Below are positions 26,629 to 34,680 of a stretch of DNA of 64,000 bases, piece by piece. Each line of letters begins with the position of its first letter. The first letter of the stretch is position 1. The position numbers were made by a program, and so were the translations under genes. Origin of the DNA: Rhodoligotrophos appendicifer (GTDB taxonomy: Bacteria; Pseudomonadota; Alphaproteobacteria; Rhizobiales; Im1); NCBI RefSeq assembly GCF_007474605.1, contig NZ_VHKL01000001.1, positions 1 through 64,000 on the forward strand, in the 5' to 3' direction. A model generated the notes under the pieces. It made no database searches. It was given only the letters and a program-made list of their open reading frames with translations, and was not told the DNA's origin.

Positions 26629-27807
26629 TTAGATTACGCCGGCCGCGCGAAAGGAGGCGATCTCGGTTTCCGAATAACCATACTCGGCCAGCACCGAGGG
26701 ACCATCCGCCCCCTTCTCCGGTGCAGGTCGCTCCTCATGCGCCTCAAGCGACGCCATGCGGATGGGCGCCGCCGTGAAGCGGGCGCTGCCCACCTCCACG
26801 AACATCTTGCGCGCCGCCAGCTGCGCATCCTCCGCACTGTCCGCGATGGAGTTCAGCGGTCCCGCCGGGACGTCCGCCTCTTCGAACAGGGCGAGCCACT
26901 CGGCCCGCGGCCGCTTCCCCAGCGCCTCCGCCAGGATCTGCTCCAGCGCCGGATGGTTGGCGGTCCGCGCCGTCCCATCGGCGAAGCGTGGATCCTCCGG
27001 CAGGTCGTGCAGCGCCAGCACTCGGCACAGCGCCCGCCATTGCTGGTCGGTGTCGCAGCAGATCACCAGCGGGGCATCCTCGGCCATGAAGGCTTGGAAC
27101 GGCGTCACCAGCGGGTGCCGTGAGCCGATCCGTTGCGGCACCTGCCCTGTGTTGAGGAAGCGCGAAAAGGCATTCTCCAGGATGGCAACCTGGGCATCGA
27201 GCATGGAAACGTCCACCAATGTGCCGCGTCCCGTCCGGCTGCGCTCCTGCAGGGCCGCGAGGATGCCGACCGCGCCGAACAGGCTCGCGGTGATGTCCCC
27301 GATCGAGGCGCCCACCCGAACGGGCCCGCCTCCTGGCTCCCCGGTGATGCTCATCATGCCGGACATGGCCTGGATCACGGCATCGAAGGCGGGCCGGGTT
27401 CGATACGGACCGGTCTGGCCGAACCCTGAGATCGAGGCGAAGATCAGCCGCTCGTTCAGCGCCCTCAGGTCTTCGAAGCCGAGGCCGAGGCGATCCATGA
27501 CGCCCGGCCTGTTGTTCTCAACCAGGATATCGGCGCTGCTCGCCATGTGCCGGAAGATGTCCTTGCCCTGACCTGTCTTGAGATCGAGGCCAACGCTGCG
27601 CTTGTTGCGGTTGACGCTGCCGAAATAGAGGCTCTGCCCCTCATGGAAGGGAGCGATGCTCCGGGTCATGTCGCCCCGCTGCGGATGCTCGATCTTGATG
27701 ACGTTGGCTCCCAGCGCGCCCAGCAGCCATGTGCAATACGGACCCGACAGCATGTGGGTGACGTCGATCACCGTGAGCCCCGCCAGGGGTCCATTCGCCT
27801 CAGCCAT
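26629..27807 (-). CDS. CaiB/BaiF family CoA-transferase (first copy)
   Basis: A 392-residue class III CoA-transferase. Typical elements are the N-terminal LAGLTVIDVTHMLSGPYCTW, GANVIKIEHPQRGDMTR, NRNKRSVGLDLKTGQGK, ENNRPGVMDRLGLGFEDL, GFGQTGPYRTRPAFDAVIQA, and the catalytic Asp (D171) in ASIGDITASLFGA. These enzymes move CoA from a donor thioester to an acid. ATG 27807 has GGAG eight bases upstream. It is 51 bases downstream of the ornithine-cyclodeaminase-like gene, the second-largest gap in this operon. Confidence 0.9.
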   Translation of the reverse strand: MAEANGPLAGLTVIDVTHMLSGPYCTWLLGALGANVIKIEHPQRGDMTRSIAPFHEGQSLYFGSVNRNKRSVGLDLKTGQGKDIFRHMASSADILVENNRPGVMDRLGLGFEDLRALNERLIFASISGFGQTGPYRTRPAFDAVIQAMSGMMSITGEPGGGPVRVGASIGDITASLFGAVGILAALQERSRTGRGTLVDVSMLDAQVAILENAFSRFLNTGQVPQRIGSRHPLVTPFQAFMAEDAPLVICCDTDQQWRALCRVLALHDLPEDPRFADGTARTANHPALEQILAEALGKRPRAEWLALFEEADVPAGPLNSIADSAEDAQLAARKMFVEVGSARFTAAPIRMASLEAHEERPAPEKGADGPSVLAEYGYSETEIASFRAAGVI

Positions 27808-27858
27808 CAAGCGACTCCGATCGAGAATGTGATGCCACCGTTCACGCGGAATTCTCCT

Positions 27859-28842
27859 CTAGATGGGCAGCTCCAGCCCGACGCCCTTCGCTTTGGCCGC
27901 TCTGTAGACACACAGCGCGGTTGCGGCGTCCTCGAGGGCGATCCCCAGATTGAGTGCTGCGATCCGCTCCTCGCGTCCGCGCCGGCCCGGCTCCGTCCCG
28001 GCCACCACGGCCGCCAACTCGCGCGCCGTCGCGGGGACGCCTGAGAAATAACCAAACTCCCGCGTATGATCGAGCTGGTCGAGATCGTCCGAAAAGACCT
28101 GCGCGAAGGCACCGAATGCCGCGGGCTCCCAATAGCAGTCATAATCGAGCGTCACGACCGTTGCACCGGGATCCACCCACGCGATCTTCGCGCTCCTCGG
28201 GGCATCCGGAACGATCGGCCCGCAGGTGACGATGAGCTGTGCCCCGGCCATCGCCTCCTGAGCACCGCCGCAGCAGATGACGTCGAGCCCCTCATGCCGT
28301 GCCGTCATTTCGCGACGATAGCGCTCCATGGCCGCCGCTTCGATGTCGAAGCATCGAACCGTGCGCAGCGACGGGAAGACCAGCCGAAAAGCCTCGAGAT
28401 TGCTGCGCCCCTGCACGCCGCAGCCCATGATCCCCAGAACTGCAGGCGAGGGATTGGCGAGAGCGCGGGCCGCAACGGCCGTCGCTGCAGCGGTCCGCTG
28501 TCCCGTGGTCCAGGTGGAATCCATGATGGCCATGGGCAGCCCGGTCGCCATGTCGTTGAGAATGAGCTGTCCGGTAATATAGGGCTGCCCGTTCAGGTGA
28601 TTGTCTGGCGAACCGCTCTGCCACTTGCAGACCGTGGTCCCGAGACCCGCCAATTGTCCGCTCATCGCCGAGAAGAACCGCCGCGGCCCCGCGGGAATCC
28701 AGTGCTTGGGCGGAAGCAGTGTCTGACCCTTCGCCTTCTCCAGGAAGGCCTCCGTCACCGCGTCGATGATCTCGGACATGGGCAGGTTGAGCTGCTCCAG
28801 ATCGGCCCGCGAGAGATAGAGCAGATGGTGAGGCCGGCTCAT
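27859..28842 (-). CDS. Ornithine cyclodeaminase / mu-crystallin family protein
   Basis: A 327-residue NAD(P)-binding protein with YLSRADLEQLNLPMSEIIDA at the N-terminus, a substrate-domain Lys in CKWQSGSPDN, and the Rossmann motif LGIMGCGVQGRSNLEAF. It has PKHWIPAGPRRFFSAM where ornithine cyclodeaminases have the P-x-R-x-hydrophobic segment. The family includes ornithine and alanine dehydrogenases and ketimine (delta-1-pyrroline-2-carboxylate) reductases. A reductase acting on a cyclic imine would fit the proline-racemase-like enzyme in this operon, but that is inference. It overlaps the DUF35 gene by four bases. Confidence 0.85.
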   Translation of the reverse strand: MSRPHHLLYLSRADLEQLNLPMSEIIDAVTEAFLEKAKGQTLLPPKHWIPAGPRRFFSAMSGQLAGLGTTVCKWQSGSPDNHLNGQPYITGQLILNDMATGLPMAIMDSTWTTGQRTAAATAVAARALANPSPAVLGIMGCGVQGRSNLEAFRLVFPSLRTVRCFDIEAAAMERYRREMTARHEGLDVICCGGAQEAMAGAQLIVTCGPIVPDAPRSAKIAWVDPGATVVTLDYDCYWEPAAFGAFAQVFSDDLDQLDHTREFGYFSGVPATARELAAVVAGTEPGRRGREERIAALNLGIALEDAATALCVYRAAKAKGVGLELPI

Positions 28843-29267
28843 GCTGTGCTCTTTTCCGCGAGAACGAAGACTGGGAGCGGATAGCGCCGGGCAATCTCTG
28901 CGCTCGGCACCTCCACCGCGTCGCCGGAGGCAACCTGGTCGCGATTGTCGCCGACGATCCGAGCCAGCAGCGTAGCGCCCTCCACGAGCGCGATTTCTGC
29001 AAGCACGATCGGCGTCTCGTCGTTGAAGGCGGGATCGTTCGGCCGCGCGATCGAACTATATGACACGACGTGCCCGCGGCCCTCGGCGACCACCTCTTCC
29101 AGCTCGGTGGACCATGTCTCCGGATCCATCGGCCGCGGATAGAAGAACGGCTTTCCGCCCCGCGCCTTCTGCAGCAGGATTTTGCCGTCCTCCCGCCAAC
29201 GCCGCAGGAAGGCGGCATTGTCCTGGTCTTCCCGCGGCTGCGGATAAGGTGCTTTTTCCGAACTCAT
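28839..29267 (-). CDS. DUF35 OB-fold protein without a zinc ribbon
   Basis: A 142-residue OB-fold acyl-CoA-associated (DUF35) protein. The N-terminal helix FLRRWREDGKILLQKARGGK should lead into a rubredoxin-like ribbon with four Cys, but the protein has no cysteine at all (the expected CxxC is KARGG); the following FFYPRPMDPETWS and OB-fold EGRGHVVSYSSIARPNDPAF are intact. DUF35 proteins act as partners of thiolase-fold enzymes, and this gene overlaps one by four bases. The Cys-free ribbon is either a lost metal site or a naturally metal-free subgroup. Confidence 0.82.
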   Translation of the reverse strand: MSSEKAPYPQPREDQDNAAFLRRWREDGKILLQKARGGKPFFYPRPMDPETWSTELEEVVAEGRGHVVSYSSIARPNDPAFNDETPIVLAEIALVEGATLLARIVGDNRDQVASGDAVEVPSAEIARRYPLPVFVLAEKSTA

Positions 29268-30430
29268 TCTGCGGTCTCCAGCACGACGGCGGATGTGGAA
29301 AGGCCATGGCCGTAGCCGACCATTCCATAGCCGGACACCACGCCCCGGCACGCGCCCGGGGTCTGGAACGCCCCGGCTTCTCCGCGCAATTGGCGCACCG
29401 CCTCCACCAGTCCGATCATCCCGCCGGCAGCGCCGGCCTGTCCGCAGGACAGCTGGCCGCCATTGGTATTCACCGGGAACGACCCGTCGAACTGCATGGT
29501 CCGTTCCGCCAGGAAGCGGCTGACCTCGCCCTTGGCGCAGAAGCCCAGGTCTTCGAGCTGGATGGCCACCATGATCGGGTAGTCGTCATAGGCCTGCACG
29601 AACTGCATGTCTGCCGGCCCAAACCCGGCATCACCCCACAGCCGGTCCCGGAACAGCTCCCATCCTCCGCGCAGCGGAGCGATCTCCCCCGCCGGATGAT
29701 TGTGCCGCTCATAGCCCGACAACACCTTCACCGCCTTGCCCCGGGGCGCCCGGTCCAGGGCGCCGACCACGACCGCTTCCGCACCCGGGCACGGCAGAAC
29801 GCAGTCGTAAAGCCGGATCGGATCGGCGATGATCCGCGCATTCATGTAGTCTTCGATGCTCAGCGGCCCGCGCAGCAGCGCGTTCTCGTTCAGCCGGGCG
29901 CTCGCCCGCTGCCCCACGGCGATGCGCCCGAGATCCTCCCGCCGCGTCCCATAGGTCTCCATGTGCTTGCGCTGGATGATGCCGAACAGGCCGTTCGCGC
30001 CGCCGAAGCCGTTCGGGGTGCCGTAATTGATCAGCGCCTTGTTGAAATAGTCCATCAGCTTGAAATGGCCGCCGACGTCGTAATTGTCCGCCGCCAGGCA
30101 CAGGACGGTCTTCGCGTCGCCCGCTTCCACCGCCCGGATCGCATTGATCACCGAGGCCACGGGTCCCGCCCCGCCGGCGGTCCCGAGATAGGCCCAGGAC
30201 ACGCTGATCCCGAATTGCTCGGCGAGTGTCACGGCATTGTCCGGCGGCAGCTCGAACGAGCACACGGCGATCCCGTCGATGTCGTTCTTCGTAAGGCCCG
30301 CCGAGGCCAATGCCCGCCGCGCCGCATCCGCCAGCAGCGCGATCAGGGTGCTGTCGCTCTTCTTCTTGTACACGGTCTCGCCGTAACCCAGGATCCCGAT
30401 CGACTGCGCGGCGATTGAGGAGACGGCCAT
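29264..30430 (-). CDS. Thiolase-fold protein lacking the thiolase catalytic residues
   Basis: A 388-residue SCPx/lipid-transfer-type thiolase. The nucleophilic Cys of thiolases is absent: the loop at about residues 82-90 reads LGTAGGAGP instead of a C-A-S-G pattern. The GHP motif is replaced by NTNGGQLSCGQAGAAGG (320-336), and the C-terminal CxG loop reads VVSGYGMVGYGHG (364-376). A conserved YDDYPIMVAIQLEDLGFC segment (281-298) is present. Thiolase-like proteins of this kind paired with DUF35 partners include the steroid side-chain retro-aldolase Ltp2, so carbon-carbon lyase activity is more likely than thiolysis. Confidence 0.82.
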   Translation of the reverse strand: MAVSSIAAQSIGILGYGETVYKKKSDSTLIALLADAARRALASAGLTKNDIDGIAVCSFELPPDNAVTLAEQFGISVSWAYLGTAGGAGPVASVINAIRAVEAGDAKTVLCLAADNYDVGGHFKLMDYFNKALINYGTPNGFGGANGLFGIIQRKHMETYGTRREDLGRIAVGQRASARLNENALLRGPLSIEDYMNARIIADPIRLYDCVLPCPGAEAVVVGALDRAPRGKAVKVLSGYERHNHPAGEIAPLRGGWELFRDRLWGDAGFGPADMQFVQAYDDYPIMVAIQLEDLGFCAKGEVSRFLAERTMQFDGSFPVNTNGGQLSCGQAGAAGGMIGLVEAVRQLRGEAGAFQTPGACRGVVSGYGMVGYGHGLSTSAVVLETAE

Positions 30431-31659
30431 CAGATGATCCCCGCTTTGACCAGCGACTGGCGCTCGGCCGCGTTGAGCCCGAGCATTTCGCCGAACACCT
30501 CGTCATTGTGGAAGCCGGAATCTCGGCCGGTCCATCGGATCTGTCCCGGCGTGTCGCTGAGCCGTGGAACGGGTGCGGGCATCCGCATCGCCCCCAGCGT
30601 CTCGTCGAACAGCGTCGCGACCGCTTCCCGCGCCACCACATGGGGATGCGTCAGCACCTGTGAAATGTCGTGGATGACGCCGGCCACCACCTGATGCGAC
30701 TCGAGAATGTCGACCGCGACATCCGTCGGCTGGAGGCGCATCCAATCCGCGACGATCCCGTCGATCGCATCCCGGTGCACCACCCGCTGCGCCATGGAGG
30801 TGAATCGCGCATCCGTCTTCAGCTCCGGTCGCCCCATCGCATCCGCCAGATTGTCGAAGATCCGCTGCGACCCGCAGCTGATCGCGATATGCCCGCCATC
30901 CGCCGTTGCATAGATATTGCGCGGCACGTCCTCTTCCATCTGGTTGCCGATGCGCGGCTTTCCGGCCCCGGTCTGGTCGTATCGGACCACCACCGACTCG
31001 ATGATCCGCAACAGCGGCTCATAGAGGCTCACATCCACCACCTGCCCCAGGCCCGTGTGGCTTCGGTTGTGCAGCGCCACCATGGCTCCATAGGCTCCGA
31101 ACAGCCCCGCCAGGTAATCTCCGAGCGGGAACGCTGAAACCATCGGCCCGCGGTCCGGAAAGCCAGTGAAGGATGCCAGGCCGCTGAAGCCTTCCGCCAC
31201 CGTGGCGTAGCCGCCGCGCTCGCGATAGGGTCCGCTTTGGCCGAAGCCCGAGACCCGGACCCAAACCGTGCGGGGCATGCTCTCCCGCAGCACGGCAGGA
31301 TCGAAGCCCCAGCGCTCCAGCGTGCCCGGCTTGAAGTTTTCAATGACGATGTCGCTGCGGGCGATCAGCTGCATTGCCACCTCGCGACCCTCGGGCTTCG
31401 AGATGTCCAATGTCACGAGCCTTTTGCCGCGGGATGTCGTCTTCCACCATAGCGGCTGGCCGTCCTTGTGGGGTGGCCACTCCCGCAAGGCATCCGGCTT
31501 CCCCGGCTTTTCGACCTTGATCACGTCGGCCCCGAAATCGGCCAGCATGCTGCCGACGAAGGGCCCGGCCAGCATGGAACCCAGTTCCAGGACCTTGATA
31601 TCCGCCAGGGCTCCTGGCACCGGGGCCTTCGGTCTGACGTCTTCCGCAGCGTCGGTCAT
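30430..31659 (-). CDS. CaiB/BaiF family CoA-transferase (second copy)
   Basis: A 409-residue class III CoA-transferase, only distantly similar to the first copy. Motifs: LADIKVLELGSMLAGPFVGS, GADVIKVEKPGKPDALREW, TTSRGKRLVTLDISKPEGRE, IENFKPGTLERWGFDP, VSGFGQSGPYRERGGYATVA and the catalytic Asp (D181) in PLGDYLAGLFGAYG. The start at 31659 sits six bases after a GAGG and just past the upstream stop codon. It overlaps the thiolase-fold gene by one base (TGATG). Having two different CoA-transferases in one operon suggests two acid intermediates or a donor/acceptor pair. Confidence 0.9.
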   Translation of the reverse strand: MTDAAEDVRPKAPVPGALADIKVLELGSMLAGPFVGSMLADFGADVIKVEKPGKPDALREWPPHKDGQPLWWKTTSRGKRLVTLDISKPEGREVAMQLIARSDIVIENFKPGTLERWGFDPAVLRESMPRTVWVRVSGFGQSGPYRERGGYATVAEGFSGLASFTGFPDRGPMVSAFPLGDYLAGLFGAYGAMVALHNRSHTGLGQVVDVSLYEPLLRIIESVVVRYDQTGAGKPRIGNQMEEDVPRNIYATADGGHIAISCGSQRIFDNLADAMGRPELKTDARFTSMAQRVVHRDAIDGIVADWMRLQPTDVAVDILESHQVVAGVIHDISQVLTHPHVVAREAVATLFDETLGAMRMPAPVPRLSDTPGQIRWTGRDSGFHNDEVFGEMLGLNAAERQSLVKAGII

Positions 31660-31667
31660 CGCTGGCC

Positions 31668-32675
31668 TCAACCGATCCGGAAGCCGCTTCCCAGCGGATC
31701 TTCGGGGTCGATGATGAACTGGTGCAGGCCCGTCATCCAGGCTGAACCGCTGATTTCCGGCACCCAGGCGTCATACTCGCCGACCTTCGTCTTCGACAGC
31801 ATGCGGCCTCCGAACAATGAGCCGGTAATGCCCTCCGACACGATCGCCTCATCCTCTTTCATGAGGCCGTGGCTGATCATGATCGTCATCATGTGCGAAG
31901 TTCCGGTACCGCCCGGCGAACGGTCGAACGAGCCGTCCGAGAACACGTGGATGTTCTTGTAGAGCGCACCCGGTGCCCGCCCCGGTCCCCAGATGGTCAC
32001 CAGGTCGACGGATTTGATATGGTCGAGCGTCGGGTGCTGCACTTTCATTTGCGCATTCACCGCGTGTCGGATGGCGAGCCCCGCCTTCACCAGCTTCTCG
32101 GTGTTCTCCGGCCCCACCTCGATCCCCAGGTTTTTGCCCTGGACGCCGGCGAAGAAGCTGCCGCCGAAGGCGATGTCGACCGGGACCGTGCCATAGCCCG
32201 GAACGTCGATCTGATTGTCGCGGCTATGCAGGAAGGCCGGAACATTGACCATGGCGGTCCTGACCGCGCGGCCGTTCTCGATGGTCACATGGGCTTCCAC
32301 CAGGCCCGCCGGCATGTCGATTTTGATCTTCGTCACCGGCTCCGTCACCGGCACGAGGCCCGCTTCCACGCAGACGATGCCGATGCCGATCGTCCCATGG
32401 CCGCACATGTTGAGATAGCTGCCGTCGTGATCCACCCAGATGATGCCGAAATCGACTTCGGGCCGCGTCGCAGGCGCCATGACGGCCCCGAACATGCCCC
32501 GATGGCCGCGCGGCTCGCACATCAACGCGGAGCGCAGATGATCGAGATTGTTGCGCATGTAGTCGCGCTGCTCCAGCAGCGTCCGGCCCTTCAGCGGAAT
32601 GCCGCTGACGATCAGCCGCGTAGGCTCGCCGCCCGTATGGGAATCGATGGTGGAAATGACGTGCTTGCTTCTCAT
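31668..32675 (-). CDS. Proline racemase family enzyme with one catalytic Cys missing
   Basis: A 335-residue protein with the PrpF/proline-racemase fold and the family starts HVISTIDSHTGGEPTRLIVS and EPRGHRGMFGAV. The first catalytic Cys is present (C91 in NMCGHGTIG). The second site, DRSPCGTGT in racemases and epimerases, reads DRSPGGTGTS, so residue 256 is Gly. Racemisation needs both cysteines; trans-3-hydroxyproline dehydratases carry Thr at the second site. A dehydratase or isomerase activity is therefore more likely. ATG at 32675 is nine bases after GAGG. It lies 14 bases downstream of the permease gene. Confidence 0.88.
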   Translation of the reverse strand: MRSKHVISTIDSHTGGEPTRLIVSGIPLKGRTLLEQRDYMRNNLDHLRSALMCEPRGHRGMFGAVMAPATRPEVDFGIIWVDHDGSYLNMCGHGTIGIGIVCVEAGLVPVTEPVTKIKIDMPAGLVEAHVTIENGRAVRTAMVNVPAFLHSRDNQIDVPGYGTVPVDIAFGGSFFAGVQGKNLGIEVGPENTEKLVKAGLAIRHAVNAQMKVQHPTLDHIKSVDLVTIWGPGRAPGALYKNIHVFSDGSFDRSPGGTGTSHMMTIMISHGLMKEDEAIVSEGITGSLFGGRMLSKTKVGEYDAWVPEISGSAWMTGLHQFIIDPEDPLGSGFRIG

Positions 32676-32689
32676 GGGGTCAATCCTCG

Positions 32690-33493
32690 CTAGTTGGTTG
32701 CGGCCCGATCGATGCCGATGACGCGGTCGAGCGCGACGACGACGATGATGGCGACATAGATGGTAGTGGCGGATACGGCGGCGATCATTGGATCGACGTT
32801 GTATTGGATGTAGTTGAACAGCTTCACCGGGATGGGCATGAGGCTGGCGGTCGTGTTGAACATGCTGAGCTCGACATTGATCCAGGAGATGATGATCGCG
32901 AACAGCGAGCCCGCGATGATCCCCGGCTTGATCAGCGGCAGGGTGATCAGGAAGAAGGTGCTCACCGCCGACGCACCCAGGTCCTGCGCCGCTTCTTCGA
33001 GCGAATTGTTGAAGCCGGCGAGCGACGCCAGCGTCGTCCTCACGATATACGGGATGACCAGCACCACATGGCCCACATAGAGGACCCAGAAGGTGCGGGC
33101 GATCCCCGTCGACGTTCCGAACTGCAGCAGGGCCGCCCCGATCACGATCGGCGGCAGGATCAGAGGCGAGAGGAACAGGGCGGCAAGCGCTCTCGATCCC
33201 TTGAACTGTGCCCGGGTGAGCACCAGCGCCACTGGGACCCCCAGCACCACGGCCGTAGCCGTCGCCGAGACGGCGAGCCACCCGCTCAGCGCGAGCGAGT
33301 CGAGATAGGACCGATCCCCCAGGAACTGCGCATACCACTTGAGTGAGAAGCCCGCCGGCGGAAACTGCAGGAAGGCGCTGGCGGTGAATGATGTGCTGAC
33401 GATGATCACCAGCGGCAGCGCCAGGAACAGGATGGTGATCCAGGCTGAAGCCGACAGGAGCATTTGGCCGAGGCTGGGCGCTCTCCGTTCCAT
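32690..33493 (-). CDS. ABC transporter permease, PotC-like
   Basis: A 267-residue inner-membrane permease of the spermidine/putrescine-type (MOI) family with six hydrophobic segments starting SAWITILFLALPLVIIVSTSF, a periplasmic SAFLQFPPAGFSLKWY typical of PotC/PotI, and the EAA loop LEEAAQDLGASAVSTFFLIT. The family imports polyamines, but related systems carry amino acids, opines or thiamine, so the ligand is open. GAGAGG precedes the ATG. It starts three bases after the PotB-like gene. Confidence 0.9.
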   Translation of the reverse strand: MERRAPSLGQMLLSASAWITILFLALPLVIIVSTSFTASAFLQFPPAGFSLKWYAQFLGDRSYLDSLALSGWLAVSATATAVVLGVPVALVLTRAQFKGSRALAALFLSPLILPPIVIGAALLQFGTSTGIARTFWVLYVGHVVLVIPYIVRTTLASLAGFNNSLEEAAQDLGASAVSTFFLITLPLIKPGIIAGSLFAIIISWINVELSMFNTTASLMPIPVKLFNYIQYNVDPMIAAVSATTIYVAIIVVVALDRVIGIDRAATN

Positions 33494-33496
33494 GGT

Positions 33497-34348
33497 CTAA
33501 CCTCTCGCCGCGCTGGGCTTTGAGCCCCGGTCGAGCACCAGCATGTAGAACACGACCAGGATGAGCGTGGTGACGAGCAGCACCACCGAGAGCGCGGCCC
33601 CGAGTTCGAAATTGAGGATCGCTCCATATTGCTGGAAGATCAGCATCGACATGACCAGCTCACGCCCGCCGCTCAGGATGCTCGGCGTCACATAGGCGCT
33701 CACCGTGAGGGTGAAGATGATCAGCGATCCAGCCACGACACCCGGCAGGCTCAGGGGAAAAGTCACCTTGAGAAAGGCGGTCCAGGCGTTGCAGCCCAGG
33801 TCGCGCGCGGCGTCTTCGAGGCTCTTGTCGATGTTCTGCAGCACGCTGGCGATGGTCAGCACCATGAACGGCAGCATGATGTAGACGAGGCCGAGGATGA
33901 TGCTGAACTGTCCATAGAGCAGCGCGATGGGCCGGTCGATGATCCCCGCGCCCACCAGCGTGTCGTTGATCAGCCCTTTCCGTCCGAGGAGCACGATCCA
34001 TCCGAACGCGCGCACGATGTTGCTGGTGAACAGCGGCGTGATGATCACGATATACATCAGCCGCCTGACCCAGCGGCTCTCGATCCGCCGCACGATGTAA
34101 TAGGCCAGGGGATAGCCGATGATGAAGCAGCACACCGTCACCCAGAGGGACAGCCGAAAGGTGTCGAACAACGTCGCCCAGTAATAGCCCTCGCCGAAGA
34201 TCTTGGCGTAATTGTCGGCCGCCCAGGCGCCGTCCTGTGTCTGGAAGCTCTGGATGACGATGAGGATGAACGGCACGATGAAGAAGGCGAGCAGAAAGGT
34301 CACCGGCGCGCAAAGCAGTGCAAGGACCCATTTGCGCGACAGCTGCAT
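33497..34348 (-). CDS. ABC transporter permease, PotB-like
   Basis: A 283-residue permease with six hydrophobic segments (WVLALLCAPVTFLLAFFIVP first), the periplasmic segment TQDGAWAADNYAKIFGEGYY, and the EAA loop LEDAARDLGCNAWTAFLKVT that contacts the ATPase. It shares one base with the DUF4387 stop codon (TAATG), so it is translated from the same mRNA as the AtuA/DUF4387 pair, which is unusual placement for a permease. Confidence 0.9.
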   Translation of the reverse strand: MQLSRKWVLALLCAPVTFLLAFFIVPFILIVIQSFQTQDGAWAADNYAKIFGEGYYWATLFDTFRLSLWVTVCCFIIGYPLAYYIVRRIESRWVRRLMYIVIITPLFTSNIVRAFGWIVLLGRKGLINDTLVGAGIIDRPIALLYGQFSIILGLVYIMLPFMVLTIASVLQNIDKSLEDAARDLGCNAWTAFLKVTFPLSLPGVVAGSLIIFTLTVSAYVTPSILSGGRELVMSMLIFQQYGAILNFELGAALSVVLLVTTLILVVFYMLVLDRGSKPSAARG

Positions 34349-34680
34349 TATTTGTCCTCGAGCGTGATGGCCAGCCCCATCAGCGGCACATGCTGCTGGC
34401 AGCCATACATGTCGCTTTCACCGAAGGCCCCTTGCGCCTTTCGCTTGAGCGTCACTTTGATGGCATTCGCCATGTCGACGGCGAACAGCGAGGAGATCCT
34501 CTCCTCCGGTATGCCATAGGCCCCGGCGACCGAGGCCTCGGTCACCGACTTGCTGTCCCGAACGCGGCGATAGGTCTCCGCGTCGTCGAACAGGATGTCG
34601 AGAGTGATCCTGTACGGGCCGGCATTCTTGCTGCGGATAATGGCCGCGAGATCCTGAAGGGGAACGGTACGGGTCGGCAT
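34348..34680 (-). CDS. DUF4387 domain-containing protein
   Basis: A 110-residue protein opening MPTRTVPLQDLAAIIRSKNA and containing GPYRITLDILFDDAETYRRV and the family-typical KSVTEASVAGAYGIPEERIS. DUF4387 proteins are almost always encoded next to DUF1446/AtuA proteins and are thought to be their small subunit; biochemical function is unknown. Its start codon overlaps the AtuA stop codon by one base, and its stop codon overlaps the permease start by one base. Confidence 0.88.
   Translation of the reverse strand: MPTRTVPLQDLAAIIRSKNAGPYRITLDILFDDAETYRRVRDSKSVTEASVAGAYGIPEERISSLFAVDMANAIKVTLKRKAQGAFGESDMYGCQQHVPLMGLAITLEDK

Noticed and set aside
28171-29218. Alternative open frame across the ornithine-cyclodeaminase and DUF35 genes
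   Set aside because: Translation is Ser/Arg/Gly-rich without motifs, while both overlapping genes have clear family matches.
29060-30418. 452-codon open frame opposite the thiolase-fold gene
   Set aside because: Arg/His/Pro-rich, no motif; the minus-strand gene is well supported by overlaps with its neighbours.
31668-33338. A 556-codon fusion of permease-frame sequence and proline-racemase domain
   Set aside because: The N-terminal half is an out-of-frame reading of the permease gene; the enzyme starts at 32675 with its own ribosome-binding site.
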